Source: Undaria pinnatifida (taxonomy: Eukaryota > Sar > Phaeophyceae > Laminariales > Alariaceae). From it: a DNA stretch of 64,000 bases. Shown here piece after piece: positions 53,941 to 64,000 of this stretch; position 1 is the first letter of the stretch, and every line of letters begins with the position of its first letter. Below the pieces are notes generated by a model. That model worked only from the letters and a program-made list of their open reading frames with translations, had not been told where the DNA came from and made no database searches. The DNA is taken from contig JABAKD010000006.1 of NCBI GenBank assembly GCA_012845835.1, positions 1,658,116-1,722,115 of the forward strand, in the 5' to 3' direction. The position numbers were made by a program, and so were the translations under genes.

Positions 53941-54474
53941 CCGAAAAACGCACGGTGACGTTGATCAGTCTATCTTCGCAATTCCCATCAACCAATGTAA
54001 TAGGAAGGAAAGGCGTCGACGGCAACTTGACCCGGGGTTGTGTTTTTCTTTGGAGTCACAACTACTACGAGTCCCCGCACAAGGCGGTTTGAGCAAGCCG
54101 GTACACCGGTACAACGCGGCATAAACGCTTAGCGCCACCGAGGAATTTCACGAGTAACTGATGTGCATACGGCGTCAAAGCCGTGATATTGCTGTGGCAC
54201 ATCACCGCCGGTTTGTGGGGGATTCCTACGGTGTACGGGTACACAGTAATCATTGAGATATGCAGTCACGTACCTTGGAGTGAATACCGTGTTTCCCTAG
54301 CGAAGCCAGACATGGGCAGAATGTTTTGGACGCAGGTATTCCTGGTTCACAAGCAGCTGCACATCAACTCAAGAATTACCTGACATCGTGGGTTGTACCA
54401 TGTTTTACTACGAAGTATAGCTTTCCAGGTTGACCCTACGAAGAGCGACTGTCCAACGGCTTTGCGCTTTGGAG

Positions 54475-54727
54475 CCATCTCACGGCAGCGGTGCGGAGAA
54501 CGTTCCTGAGCTCCTAACAGTGGGGTGGTTCAATACCTCACCTGAAAGTTCACATGGAAGGCATTCGTTCGCGAATCCCCAAAATGCTTCTATGCAATAT
54601 TCCTAAAACAGGTTGTAATCATAATATTTTTTGACTAACAGATAGTTCTTTGCTTGAAGAGCTCAATCCCGTCAGAGGCATACCTTTTATTGGCTAAAAC
54701 ACAATACAATCCCTAACGTGGGATGGC
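54475..54727. mobile_element. MITE, Family C (diverged)
   Basis: 'ccatctcacggcagcggtgcgga' at the left and 'acaatccctaacgtgggatggc' at the right, with 'cctgagctcctaac', 'tcaatacctcacctga' and 'ggcattcgttcgcg' inside. Confidence 0.6.
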
Positions 54728-55034
54728 TCTTTCGTTCGCATCACAGCCAATGTCTGGGCGAGGGAGACGGCTCCTCCGCTGAAAGCGAAGAACTACAGAA
54801 CACCTTCTACACTAGCTGCATCTGCCCCGATCGCCGCCTGCGTCAGGTGCTAGCTCTGAACTCATGCTGCAATAGGGGTGCGTCAAATTACTCGAAGGCT
54901 CTCCTCAATTGGGGAGGTTAATGCTCTACCGCGTACCCAAACCCGGAATCTGATTAACAAAGGCAATGCAAATCAATGAAGCATTCCACAATCTCCTTTT
55001 TTCGTTTTAGATCTTCCCCTCCGCTATATTTGCA
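54728..55034. other. Intergenic stretch
   Basis: No supported feature. Confidence 0.3.
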
Positions 55035-55185
55035 CCTTGTCATATGTTGGTCCTTCTCCCCCCCTAGTCGTAGCGCAAATCAGGGGTAACTAAGCAGGCT
55101 TTTGTTCCCCCTTCCCACTACGGCACGTGCCTTCATTTTCATCGCGGGAAGGCTTCAGCTGCTTTTCGACTCGTCGATATGCATC
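55035..55185. repeat. Dispersed repeat H, copy 3
   Basis: Contains 'gggtaacta', 'ccttcccactacggcacgtgccttcattttcatcgcg' and 'cgactcgtcgatatgcatcg', in the same order as the copy at 13641. Confidence 0.65.
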
Positions 55186-57470
55186 GATCGCCTAGACTTA
55201 CTGAAACGACGTGTCTACCATGCCATTAATCACAACGCCTGTGTTAACGAGCGAACATTGCTAGACACACCAACGCCTTTCCACCCGTGCTGGGGACGAG
55301 ACCATCGTCACATAATAAGAATGGTAGATCTCGACGCGCGCAAGGGCACCGTATGCACCTCGTGTTCCAAGTATCCATAAATGATGAGCGCTATACCCCG
55401 CCTAAACGATGAGCTTGAGGGAAGGTAAAACCTGCATCTCGATGAACAATCCAATAAACTCGATCAGCAAACAATCGGAACACATGGCTGCTGAACAGAT
55501 CCTATGAAGAAACCCGACGGCCAACCCCGTGTTTGACCTTCCTATACATAGTCTACAATCACAAATACAGTACAAGGTACGGTGACATAAAGAGGGGTTT
55601 CGTATTCGGTATGAATGAGTCCATCCAGTTCATCGCTCGACGAGCCTCCCATCAATCGAAGGCGTGCCTGTCCGTATGGAGCCACTCCCAGATCCTGTTG
55701 CAGAACTCGCCTGCATAGGCCCCCTGCGCTAGGAAAGACGCGTGCCGCGGCGATAGCGGCAGCACATCTTGGTAGAAGTACGTTATAAATTAAGGAGCTC
55801 GTCCACCCCATTTGTGTGTGAATGGCGTTCTTCTTGTGCAATGTGTGCGAAATATGCGATACCTAGGCGATGGGTTCGGTCATCACAAAGGTAATTTCAG
55901 TTGCCTCAACAATGGTTTGTTGGGGTGACGGGTGAGTTTCAGGGGTAAGGTGAAGGGTGAGCTGAAGGGTGAGGTGTACAGCTCTTCAAATTGAGGATAT
56001 CCTGATAAAGATTGTGAGACTTGGCCTCGGCATGTCCAATAGTGCATATTCGTAGAGTACCGTTCTAACACCACGGCGGCAGTTACTTTAGGTGACGACG
56101 CCATGTTTTATAAGGTCTTCATCCGTTGGCTCACATATGTACTGTTTCTAGTTTGGACGCAGGTAGGTGTAGGGACCACAAAGCGCCATTGAAACTCGTG
56201 GTCATATAAGAAGTTTTTGAGAAAAGGTGTCCTACAGGCAAGGTCATGACCATGCTGCGGACGAAAGCTACGCACGGTAGACATGCGCCTACCTTTTCCG
56301 AGCCTGCTCACTTGAAGGGCTCAATACCTCACACCAAAACAACAAATTGAAGAATACATAAATTTGAAAGTACAACTCGATGAACCAAGAACAGGTATAG
56401 GGATACGTCAAGCCTTTCGTGCAACACGAGAGATAATGGAATTCGGACGAGATCGACAAGGTTAAGGAGCCCCGTCCTTCAGAATATACTACAGCCGAAA
56501 TGGGCTGAACCCATCGCAGCAAATGTCTGCAAACGTGCCACTTTCTGCTCCGCACAATGGACTCACTCCCTACCCCTTAGATGCTCGGATCGGCACCGGG
56601 CCAATGCTACGACAGGGAGATAGCCCTATTTGCATTACCCAGTACAGCTGTCGGAGTGATCAGCAAAATGCCTCGCTCAACGACGGACTTATCTGAATAA
56701 TGGCTTCAGCGCAGCTGGTCTGTGAGTCTTCGGCGGCGGTGCAAATCATGACTCCGAAACGTAAACAGGAGCTTAAAGTTCTGAGAACGGACACAAGGTG
56801 GCGACCCCTCGCGCTCACCCCACAAGGGACCCCTTCTACCATAGTTCCCTTCGTCACTGCCAATTGACGTATGCTACGATAGAGGTAGCACTTTCTGCGT
56901 GAAATGTTGTCGTAACGAAAGGTTGTGTTGCTTAGCCCGAAATCGTCGAAAAAAGGCTATTATAATTGCACAATTCTCGTTGTGAAACTAGACCATGGAA
57001 TGTTTCGTCCAACCGGTAGAATTTTTATTTTTTCTCCCACATTTTGTTTTTGAGAGGGTGAAGGATGACGTGTCTTAAGCTCTCAAATTGAAGAAACTCC
57101 AAAAAAAGAGAGGTGCACCTCTAAAGTTACTCGCGTCAATTCATGCCTCTGAGGCCCCATGTGGGTGGTTAGGCGATTCTGTCAGTCTAGTCGTTAACCC
57201 GAACGGAGCCTTATAACACCCAATCTCGGCGGGTGGCATACAACACGTGCCATGGTGGAGATGCACGAACTCTGTCCTGGGGCTCCGCCGTCGAGGATCT
57301 CGATATCCGGTAAAAAAAAAACTGATTTTGAGAACAGAAAGGAAAGCGCAAACCAATGAACGATATCATGTCCTACATGATCAAATAAGACGCTGAAACA
57401 CTGTGCCGTTCCATCTAAATAATATCGAATTTAAAATGATTTCTTTTTTTATAAGATGCGTCACTCCCGG
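55186..57470. other. Intergenic stretch
   Basis: No recognisable gene. A G/A-rich 'gaagggtgag' run of about 60 bp lies at 55915-55978. A C-family phrase ('gaagggctcaatacctcac') is at 56313. Confidence 0.3.
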
Positions 57471-57473
57471 ATC

Positions 57474-57720
57474 ATCCAACGGTAGGGGTTGCAGTTATAT
57501 GATTACGCCAAAACGTCCGTGGGCGATTGAGCTCCTCATGCGAAGAACTGCCGGTCAATGAAGAAATTTCACGAGTACATGATATTTTTGGACTAAGGCA
57601 TAGAAGCTTGGTCGGGTTGTGCGAGCGAGGAACGCCTTCGAAGTCACTTTTCTGGTGAGATATTGAGTTTCTCATGTCAGGACCTCAGGAACTTTCTGCT
57701 GCAAGCGTACCATGGGATGG
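57474..57720. mobile_element. MITE, Family C (well preserved)
   Basis: Left end 'tcatccaacggtaggggttgcag', right end 'gctgcaagcgtaccatgggatgg'. The interior is close to 8284-8527 and to the reverse of 24689-24921, including 'ggactaaggcatagaagcttggtcgggttgtgcga'. Confidence 0.88.
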
Positions 57721-57904
57721 CTAACCCAGTCAGAAGAATCTGATTTTGAGCATAGAAAGGAAAGCCCAAAACCAATGAACGATCTCGTGTCCTACAAGAT
57801 AAAATAGAACGCTAAAACAAGGTGCCGTTCCGACTAGATAATATATAATTAACAATTAATTCCGTACCCAAAACCTATCCTGGCCCAAACGTGTCACTTT
57901 TTCC

Positions 57905-58165
57905 GTAGCACCTGTGACTCATTCTACGCTAGTGGTGCAGCAGAAGGTTTTTTAAGACATTTTCTGAGCTCCAAATATGAGGAGTTCGACATTACCTGGA
58001 ATGCACTCACTCGTTCGCCTGATCCCACCAACCTTTTATGCGCTAGTCCTAAAAACAAAAATGAACAAAAATGTTGCCATACCAACCCATAGCGCCGCAC
58101 GTGAGAAGCCCGACCCATCAGAAAGGTTTGGCCTGAAAATATCCAACTCCTACCATGGGATTACT
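57905..58165. mobile_element. MITE, Family C (diverged)
   Basis: 'ctagtggtgcagcagaagg' at the left, 'tctgagctccaaatatgaggag', 'cactcgttcgcctgat', 'gcgctagtcctaaaaac' and 'ccaactcctaccatgggatt' at the right. Confidence 0.6.
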
Positions 58166-58461
58166 CAAGTCCAGTGCAACAGCCAAAGTACCACCATGCT
58201 GCAAGCATGTCGTTTTCAGGCCGATTCGGACACGTCCTCCACCCTGTATTATCCCAGATTGTTTGGGTGCGGCCGATGCCTCGATCGGCCCTATGTTTAA
58301 ACACTCTCAACCACTGGACCCGCCACGGGGTAATTTGGTTACCCTACCTTTCTACTCTCTTGACTTTAGTCTACCCTTCCGACGTAAGCCTTAAAACAGA
58401 GAATCACGGGAAGAAACACGCCTTTATTTTTATTCCTAGACCTGAGCTCTGACATCTCACG

Positions 58462-58835
58462 CGACCAAGACTACGGTATTGTAGTATCATACCCCCTTTC
58501 CCCATTAATGGATTAGAGCCATGATACCCCTGCTGGATTTAAGTCATGATCCTCGCTTTCGTTTTAAAAACTCCAAGGCTGCGGTAGGGGGGCTACCCCA
58601 TTAGTCGCACTTCCGTGACAAAGACAATCGCACGAGTGACTTTGCACCTAACGGACAAAACCTCTTTAGGCGATTTGTTTGGCGCAGCGTTGCTAACCTT
58701 TCGTTGCGGATTGATATCGCAATATTCAGCAAAACAAACGTTTTACGGCCGTAAAGGAACACGGGGGCCACACCCGCGGAAGGCCACGACAAGGCGTAAA
58801 AAACCCCATAAAGTGTGACCCCCGTGCCACAGTTT
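58462..58835. mobile_element. MITE, Family A copies, nested or adjacent
   Basis: A damaged left end ('aagactacggtattgtagtatcatacccc') at 58462, as at 30053, is followed at 58574 by a second left end AAGGCTGCGGTAGGGGGG, and one right end at about 58817-58830 ('gacccccgtgccac'). The interior keeps 'cgcacgagtgactttgcacctaacgg' and 'ggcgcagc.ttgctaacc'. Confidence 0.7.
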
Positions 58836-59035
58836 TGATCACATACCTGGTATCATAAGTGACTCTGTAAGTCACTCTCGAAACGACACGAGGCGGTTTG
58901 TTTCGGCAACCTACCCAACTATTTCAGTGCGGATTGATATCGAAAAACTAAAACCGCACGAAAACTCAAGATCGCCGAACAACAGGTGGATCACTCGCGC
59001 GAGTCAACCTGAGCCACGGCAAAGCAATGTAGACA
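58836..59035. mobile_element. MITE, Family A relic
   Basis: 'gtgactctgtaagtcactct', 'tgcggattgatatcgaaaa', 'aaactcaagatcgc.aacaa.aggtggatcactcgcgcgagtcaacc.gagccac' are in family order, but both termini are gone. Confidence 0.55.
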
Positions 59036-59068
59036 GTAAACCTCGTCCGTGATAACGATTTCCGCGCT

Positions 59069-59332
59069 ATGACGGCAGCCGTTTACCGCATAAACGCTCT
59101 CAGGTCATCCCAGCTTTTTCTAGGTGGAGATGACACGCCTTCTACACGTCACATGCGGAAGCACTGGGAGCGAGTCTTCCCCACGCGGTTTCCTATAAAT
59201 ACCGCAGACGATTTTCAAGATGGTAGAGTGCACCCGGCCGGTGATTTCTACGCGGGTGCTTTTTCCGGGAAAGCTTACCGTTACACGTTTCAGGCCTCTT
59301 GGAGACCTTCTCTCGGCGCGTTCTGGAATTGA
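59069..59332 (+). CDS. Small open frame, unknown
   Basis: 87 codons from ATG to TGA with ordinary composition (RSSQLFLGGDD, MRKHWERVFPTRF, GDFYAGAFSGKAYRY). No family recognised. It lies tail-to-tail with the sugar transferase gene. No promoter or splice evidence. Confidence 0.25.
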   Translation: MTAAVYRINALRSSQLFLGGDDTPSTRHMRKHWERVFPTRFPINTADDFQDGRVHPAGDFYAGAFSGKAYRYTFQASWRPSLGAFWN

Positions 59333-59490
59333 TACATTTTATACACAAAATTAAATTGCCGTGGACAATCTCAAAATCGATTCCTCACGTCGGAGTGTCC
59401 TACGATCGAAGAATCCTAGCGCGGTAGATGAAGCCTTATCGGTGATACGTGTTTGGGCAATCGAAAAGACGACTATTACCGCAAGACAGC

Positions 59491-59754
59491 TCAAACACGT
59501 CGCTCGGAGCATTCCGGAAAATCCACATCCTCTACATTCCACATGTGGTACTTCATGAATCGGCGCTTCTTGACGGCGTGCCCTACAACCCAGTTGTTGT
59601 GCACTATGTATGTCTCGTTGTGGTGCAGCTGCGCGTAGTTTTCTTCGTAGTCGCGATCAAAGAATTCGTTTCCCCCCGGGGCCACCTCACGAGGTATCCA
59701 CTGTACGCGAAGCCCGTGGTGCCGCATTGACCTCAGCGGAAATTGAAACGCTAC
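59491..59754 (-). CDS. Sugar transferase last exon
   Basis: After a pyrimidine-rich acceptor ('cttcccatcccactcgtgcag') the frame starts VAFQFPL and continues with LRVQWIP, APGGNEFF (the family's F-x-x-G) and IVHNNWVVG followed by KKRRFMKYHMW, then ends CSERRV and TGA at 59491. The H-N-N-W-x-x-G and K-x-R-F-x-x-x-x-x-W spacing is the clearest family signature in the window. Confidence 0.75.
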   Translation of the reverse strand, partial: VAFQFPLRSMRHHGLRVQWIPREVAPGGNEFFDRDYEENYAQLHHNETYIVHNNWVVGHAVKKRRFMKYHMWNVEDVDFPECSERRV

Positions 59755-62700
59755 CTGCACGAGTGGGATGGGAAGAGGTTTAAGAGTTTTGGATATCGTG
59801 CAAGAGGTTTCGGCAACAAGTGGTGGTGAAATAAAAGTGCACTACGTGCCCAATCCTGGTGTGAGGTCTCAGCAGTTTTAGTGGTTTCGCTATCCGACAG
59901 TGCTTCTCTCTTCGGGATCCATTGCACTCGAACGTCGTCACGTAGGATGCACTTGAGCGGAGAGAGTTAGACGCCACCTCGGTGCATGGGAGATGCTTGC
60001 TGCGATTGGGGCAGCACATGTTTTTTGTTTTTTCGTTTTTATTTTATATCGGACTCCTTAAAAAGATGACGTCGGATTTTGTCAACGTTTTTCTTCAACG
60101 TGGAAATTTCGACGTTTTTTCAACGTGTTTCAAAGTAAACCTACTGCATGGTCAGCGAGAAGGCCAGGTTATCTCTAAATATGTTTTTGGATGATGAGAC
60201 GACCAAACCTCCTCAAATGAGGAAAATACAGGAACCGAGAAGCGGGGTAAACACCTCTACAGTAACATGCACCGGAATGCACGCAGAGAGACGTAACCAA
60301 CGTCATGGCAGTTGAAAGGACAAGGCACCAAGAACGAACGATCACGACTCCTGCCACGGCAAGAGTGCATCCATATGTTTCGGAGGAGCTCCTGACCCTA
60401 GGAGCTCTATTGCCCCCCTCCGTAAACCGATGCGGGGAACAGTGAGAACGTACATCCCCATGAACCAATCCATGGTCAACTGTAGGTTTTATACGATCTA
60501 GTACTTGCAGCCTGCCCGATGAGCCGTGACGTTTTGCAGTCTACGGGGACATGATTCATAATTCACGTATGTACCAGCGTTATAGAATATCTGGTATTGG
60601 CAAATGAGTGCTTTCTTTTGGATGATGGTGTGTTGTCAGAATGTCGGCCACCCCGCTGGAGAAATGCCTCATACGGTATGTTTAGTTCTGGTTTGATTCC
60701 GATTGAATACGCCCCTTAAGTTCATCTTGGTTTGGTCCAGTTTTTGCCCCTGATTTGAGGGCGGCTTCTGGCCGATCTTGACTCATCCCATGTCTTGATT
60801 GTGATAATATACTCGGGTTTACGCGACTATAATACAATGGATTCCTCTACAAAATGGTCCACATCTGGGACTTCTACTTTATCCGCTGCCACCGCCCAAC
60901 CAAGCCCCCCGCATAGGGTGGCCCACGCGAGCAAGCCGACCCTGAGCATGGGTTGACACATAAGGTTTTACTAAAAAAACATAATAAGTTGAACTTCCTA
61001 CATTTTTCATCATCCAGAACGCTTTTTTATTTCAAACGTGATACGTTAATGGATGCACGAGATATGATCGTCGTTAACGAGCGCGTACGTGCCCTGATGA
61101 TCTAGTCTAGAAGCGCCCCATGACAAGCGGAAACAAGCGCCCTTAACGACACCTTGCTCTTATATGAAGTGGGAAGTAGATAGGTTTTAAGATTGGCGGG
61201 ACATGACGATTTGACCGCTCTGAAGGAAATAAAGATCTTATCCTGTGGGCGCTTTTTAACAAGGGCTTCCACTGCTGCAGGTTTTGGCCAAAACATTTTC
61301 TGAAAACGACGGGTTTGTAAAACCAACATCACCGAAATTTTACCCTTTCTTGGCACTTAAATCACACATCCTTAATGAGGAAACCCACCCAGTAGCACGC
61401 GCGATCGGAGTATCACACTCAGCTCGCGAAGATGAGTTTCGACCAATTCTCCAACCTCACAGCTGGAGTGTATGAAACATTTTTATACTATAGTATATCT
61501 TAGTGTCACTAGGCCGTGGGATTCGTTATCGGATTGCGCTTTCGCGTTTCTCCAAAACACGTTTTGGGGGGCCGCCGAAAATGCGGAGCCCCAGATTAAA
61601 ATATGTGTACCTTTACCGCGCAGGGTGTACTTTTCTATCTTGGGGTCTTGACATGCGGAGCTCCATGTTGTGTTTTGAAGCCCACGGCATTTTGACCATC
61701 GATGTGTAAGTACCGATGCAGCAAGTCAAAGTCGAATTTTTGGTGAGGTATATGTAGCTTCTGTTTAAGGGATTGTCGAAACCCTCAGGCGTGCCTCTCT
61801 CTGCTGTACCTGTCTCTGCTGTAGAAAGCGTCCAGGGGGCTAGAGGGTGTGCGCTACGGAAGGGGCTAGAGGGTACGCAAGGGGCGTGCACTCGGGGATG
61901 AATACTTCTTCATTGCGACACGATCTCCTCTTTCACGTACAGCTTCCATTATTCAGCAGTAAAAACATGATCCTGCTATATAGTAGGTAAAAAAAATCTC
62001 GTCGTAGTTCAAGCGGGTGCAAATAGATGCGCCTAGAGCTTTTGACCTCGTGAAAACCCAGACACTTGAAGAGCGCTCGCTATACGTACCTCACCCGAAA
62101 AATGTTTCTTTACGCAATAGTCTAGTCTGAATTGAAAGCGAAAATCCGGTGAAACAATCCCTGATCCAGGTATACACAAAAACCATGAATTTTTGCACAG
62201 AATAAAAATAATAACACGGCATGCGGACGATTTTGGGGTAAAACGCCTGTTCGTTCTAACAGAAGACTTCTTTTTTGCCAAATCATATTATCGAGGCACG
62301 CGTTCCTGTCAGCTCCTGTCCTTCCCTTCAAGCTTGCCGTCGTCGGTCGTATAGCCCCTGCCGAATGTGAGTTGCACAGACATACGGTGGTTATCATAGC
62401 ACTGGTCAGCTCACTTACTTGGTCGTTGACAGCGGCAAACCGAATGATGTTCTCCTTCCAGCGGGTCAACATCTTGTGCGACATGGGAGTGGGGTTCACG
62501 AACATGAAGCACGTGCACTTCGTCCGCACCCTGCCGTCAAGCTGAAGCATCATATCCACCTGCATGTACGTGTGGGCAAGACGAGGGGAGAACATGAAGG
62601 AAAAAACGCAGGAATAAACACGTACGGTTGGACGACATGGTTGATAACGACTACTACCTGGTAGAAGATATCATAAAATGAATTGAAGCATCGGCCCACT

Positions 62701-63727
62701 TCGGCGTTTTAGACCCAGACATGTGTACTAACACCTAGCAAAACACAAATATATAAATAACCTGCCTGGAATATCCTACTCGAGTGCCACCGACCAAGAC
62801 GAGCGCACACCGTGAAACATGCAGAAACGGGCTTGGACGTATAATGTAAGACGATGCCACAGTTTGGGCTTGAGCCCCAGACAGTGACGTAAAATTTGAA
62901 TAAGATCCGGCCATATTTCGTAGGACCATATACTCCCTCATCCGTACGATTCAGGTACGGAGCACATCATCATCGGGTTTTCATGGAACGGGCTAACACC
63001 GCGTGTGCACACCAGGCGCAAAACACGAGTAAAACTTCCAGGTGTACGAAGTGCTGCAATATCTAGAGTTTCATATTCATCTTACGACGGGTAACACGAG
63101 GAGGAATCTCCAAACCGTGGAGGGGGAAGGCGCACACAACAACATATGAAACGCAACCACCCATTGGTGTTTTTACCAAGGCAGAGAGGGGTGTACTGCA
63201 ACTGGGCTAAACGATCAAGTACCAAATGCTAACCGGAACCTCTCATACACACATGTCATGGTAATGGGCAAAACAAGAGAAAGACCCCCCGTGGAACTTG
63301 CTATCCCAAATACATACCAGGTACACGAAACGCATACCAAACGAGGCCACATTTCTTGTTTCTTTACACCCAGACAAGCGTGGGGGCGGGGTGTACAGAT
63401 ATTGAGAAGAAGATCAAACATTTCTCAATAGGTAGCTGGTTCATCATGTACCCCCGTGGAAGCGCAACACGGGGGGGAAACCATGAACGCCCAGAGTCCG
63501 AGAGGCTACTAAAGACGCAAACGGACCACCCGCAACGTGTTTTTACAGGCATGAAGGACGGGAACAAGGAATCGGTAGGCATTTTTATCCGAGGATGGGG
63601 TTGCCCAGTTAGACCGTATCCGCGTCGGACCACGAAAAACGAACGGCGATGTCGACAACACCGGCTAAACAAACGGCGGTGAAACGAGACCGCCCAACTA
63701 AGGACACCGGTGCCCCGCGATCCAGTA
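59491..63727 (-). CDS. Nucleotide-diphospho-sugar transferase (PF03407/GT77-like), three exons, possibly broken
   Basis: Three exons on the minus strand carry family motifs in the right order: a DxD exon (63591-63727), a middle exon (62419-62559) ending in N-D-Q, and a last exon (59491-59754) with the H-x-N-W-x-x-G signature. The middle and last exons join in the same phase, and together read as one continuous domain. Enzymes of this family use the DxD to bind a metal and a nucleotide sugar in the Golgi lumen and add a sugar to wall polysaccharides or glycoproteins. A signal anchor and the N-terminal part should lie further upstream, beyond the window. A TAA directly after SDADTV in the first exon interrupts the frame. 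Its donor site was not identified. The large intron holds several repeats. Confidence 0.65.
59895..60000 (-). pseudogene. Decayed duplicate of the last exon's start
   Basis: In the intron just upstream of the last exon, a minus frame reads LSPLKCILRDDVRVQWIPKREALS, aligning with FPLRSMRHHGLRVQWIPREVA of the true exon. It is preceded by a stop and lacks the H-N-N-W part, so it is a partial tandem exon duplication that has decayed. Confidence 0.6.
60020..62418 (-). other. Large intron of the sugar transferase gene
   Basis: About 2.4 kb between the middle exon and the duplicated exon start. It contains a Family B end at 61365-61470, and Family C-like phrases at about 60385 and 62068. No additional exon with family motifs was recognised. 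Confidence 0.5.
61362..61470 (+). repeat. Family B end inside the intron
   Basis: 'catccttaatgaggaaacccacccagtagcacgcgcgatcggagtatcacac', 'agatgagtttcgac' and 'ctcacagctggagtgtat' match the ends at 34575 and 39380. Confidence 0.85.
62419..62559 (-). CDS. Sugar transferase middle exon
   Basis: 47 codons between a good acceptor ('cccacacgtacatgcag') and a consensus donor GTAAGTGAG at 62418. The peptide has the family features D-x-x-L-Q-L-D, a CTCFMFVNPTP segment like the family's C-T-G-F-M, an L-x-x-W (MLTRWKE) and N-D-Q at its end. Phase 0 at both ends. Confidence 0.75.
62560..63590 (-). other. Putative intron between DxD and middle exons
   Basis: No exon with family motifs was found here; donor for the DxD exon not identified. 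No repeats of note. Confidence 0.35.
63591..63727 (-). pseudogene. Sugar transferase exon with DxD motif and in-frame stop
   Basis: After a pyrimidine-rich acceptor ('gttttttttcgcgctgccag') the frame reads LDRGAPVSLVGRSRF, CLAGVV, then FSWSDADTV with the D-A-D codons at 63618-63626. The next codon is TAA (63609-63611), followed in frame by LGNPIL. Family members typically read DxDxVWLxxP here, so the stop stands in the Trp position. TGG to TAA needs two changes, so this is either a true inactivating change, an assembly error, or the resemblance downstream is chance. Confidence 0.5.
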
Positions 63728-63799
63728 CTGGCAGCGCGAAAAAAAACGAACGACGTACACCCGAGTCTTCAAGTGGATTACGGGTAACATGGGAGTCAC

Positions 63800-63935
63800 G
63801 CTGCCCGACGGGAGCAGCAGCAGCGTCTGAGCTCCTGACATGAGAACAGCTCAACGGCTCATCCGAGAAATGACTTCGTAGACCTTAATTAGAGAAACCA
63901 CACTAACACTGCCAAGATTTAGCGCTAAAATAAAC
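63800..63935. mobile_element. MITE, Family C part
   Basis: 'agcagcagcgtctgagctcctgacatgagaacagctcaacggctcatccgagaaatgacttcgtag' follows the right-to-left order of the family interior. The termini are not both visible before the window ends. Confidence 0.5.
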
Positions 63936-64000
63936 GCACTCGTCGTAATATAGTCATGCTAAACGGACAGCTTCACTCTTGAGAAGCTCGACAGTCCAGA

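Noticed and set aside
61102-61356. 84-codon minus frame inside the transferase intron
   Set aside because: No sugar-transferase motif and it interrupts the clean phase-0 join of the neighbouring exons.

Overview
The window looks like repeat-dense nuclear DNA of a eukaryote. It holds Ty1/copia retrotransposons, families of inverted-repeat (MITE-like) elements, many minisatellites, tRNA-like SINE heads and very few genes, and the one clear gene has spliceosomal introns (a GTAAGT donor and a pyrimidine tract ending in CAG). No bacterial operons, rRNA or CRISPR arrays were seen. The mix of copia elements and a GT77-like sugar transferase fits an alga or related protist, perhaps a photosynthetic stramenopile such as a brown alga. 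That placement is a weak inference.

Layout. 0.1-2.5 kb is a pyrimidine-skewed block of old repeats. 4.2-7.4 kb (minus strand) is a decayed copia element, truncated in reverse transcriptase. 8-17 kb holds MITEs, a GC-homopolymer repeat family, a tandemly duplicated gene-like fragment, an 815-bp Harbinger-like element with a 3-bp target duplication, and two blocks of a satellite built on TTCCAGAA. 17-24 kb holds dispersed repeats, a copia RNase H fragment (minus), a Gln-rich possible exon and a SINE-like element. 24.0-26.2 kb is a second Harbinger-like copy, split by about 1.7 kb of 12-bp AAGCTT-centred satellite with another MITE inside it. 26.7-28.5 kb has two candidate exons. 30-34 kb has two Family A MITEs around a 195-bp satellite, a candidate exon and pentanucleotide arrays. 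35.9-41.4 kb is bounded by two 340-bp TG...CA direct repeats that look like LTRs of an unrecognised, gutted retroelement.

42.2-49.1 kb is the best feature: a nearly complete copia retrotransposon (plus strand) with two LTRs about 94% identical, a polypurine tract and recognisable gag, protease, integrase, RT and RNase H. It is disabled by several stops and frame changes, although the RT-RNase H frame is intact and keeps its catalytic motifs. 49.4-59 kb is again MITEs and GC-tract elements.

59.5-63.7 kb (minus strand) carries the only convincing host gene: a nucleotide-diphospho-sugar transferase (PF03407/GT77-like) seen as three exons with the expected motifs in order. A TAA stop sits where the family has the Trp after its DxD motif, and a decayed copy of the last exon lies in the preceding intron.

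Most remaining open frames are shadows of tandem repeats or of these elements. No new functional system is demonstrated. The most novel material is repeat biology: two MITE families sharing an ACGGTAGGGG terminal core, a satellite amplified inside a Harbinger-like element, the TTCCAGAA satellite, the gutted LTR pair and the duplicated exon of the sugar transferase.
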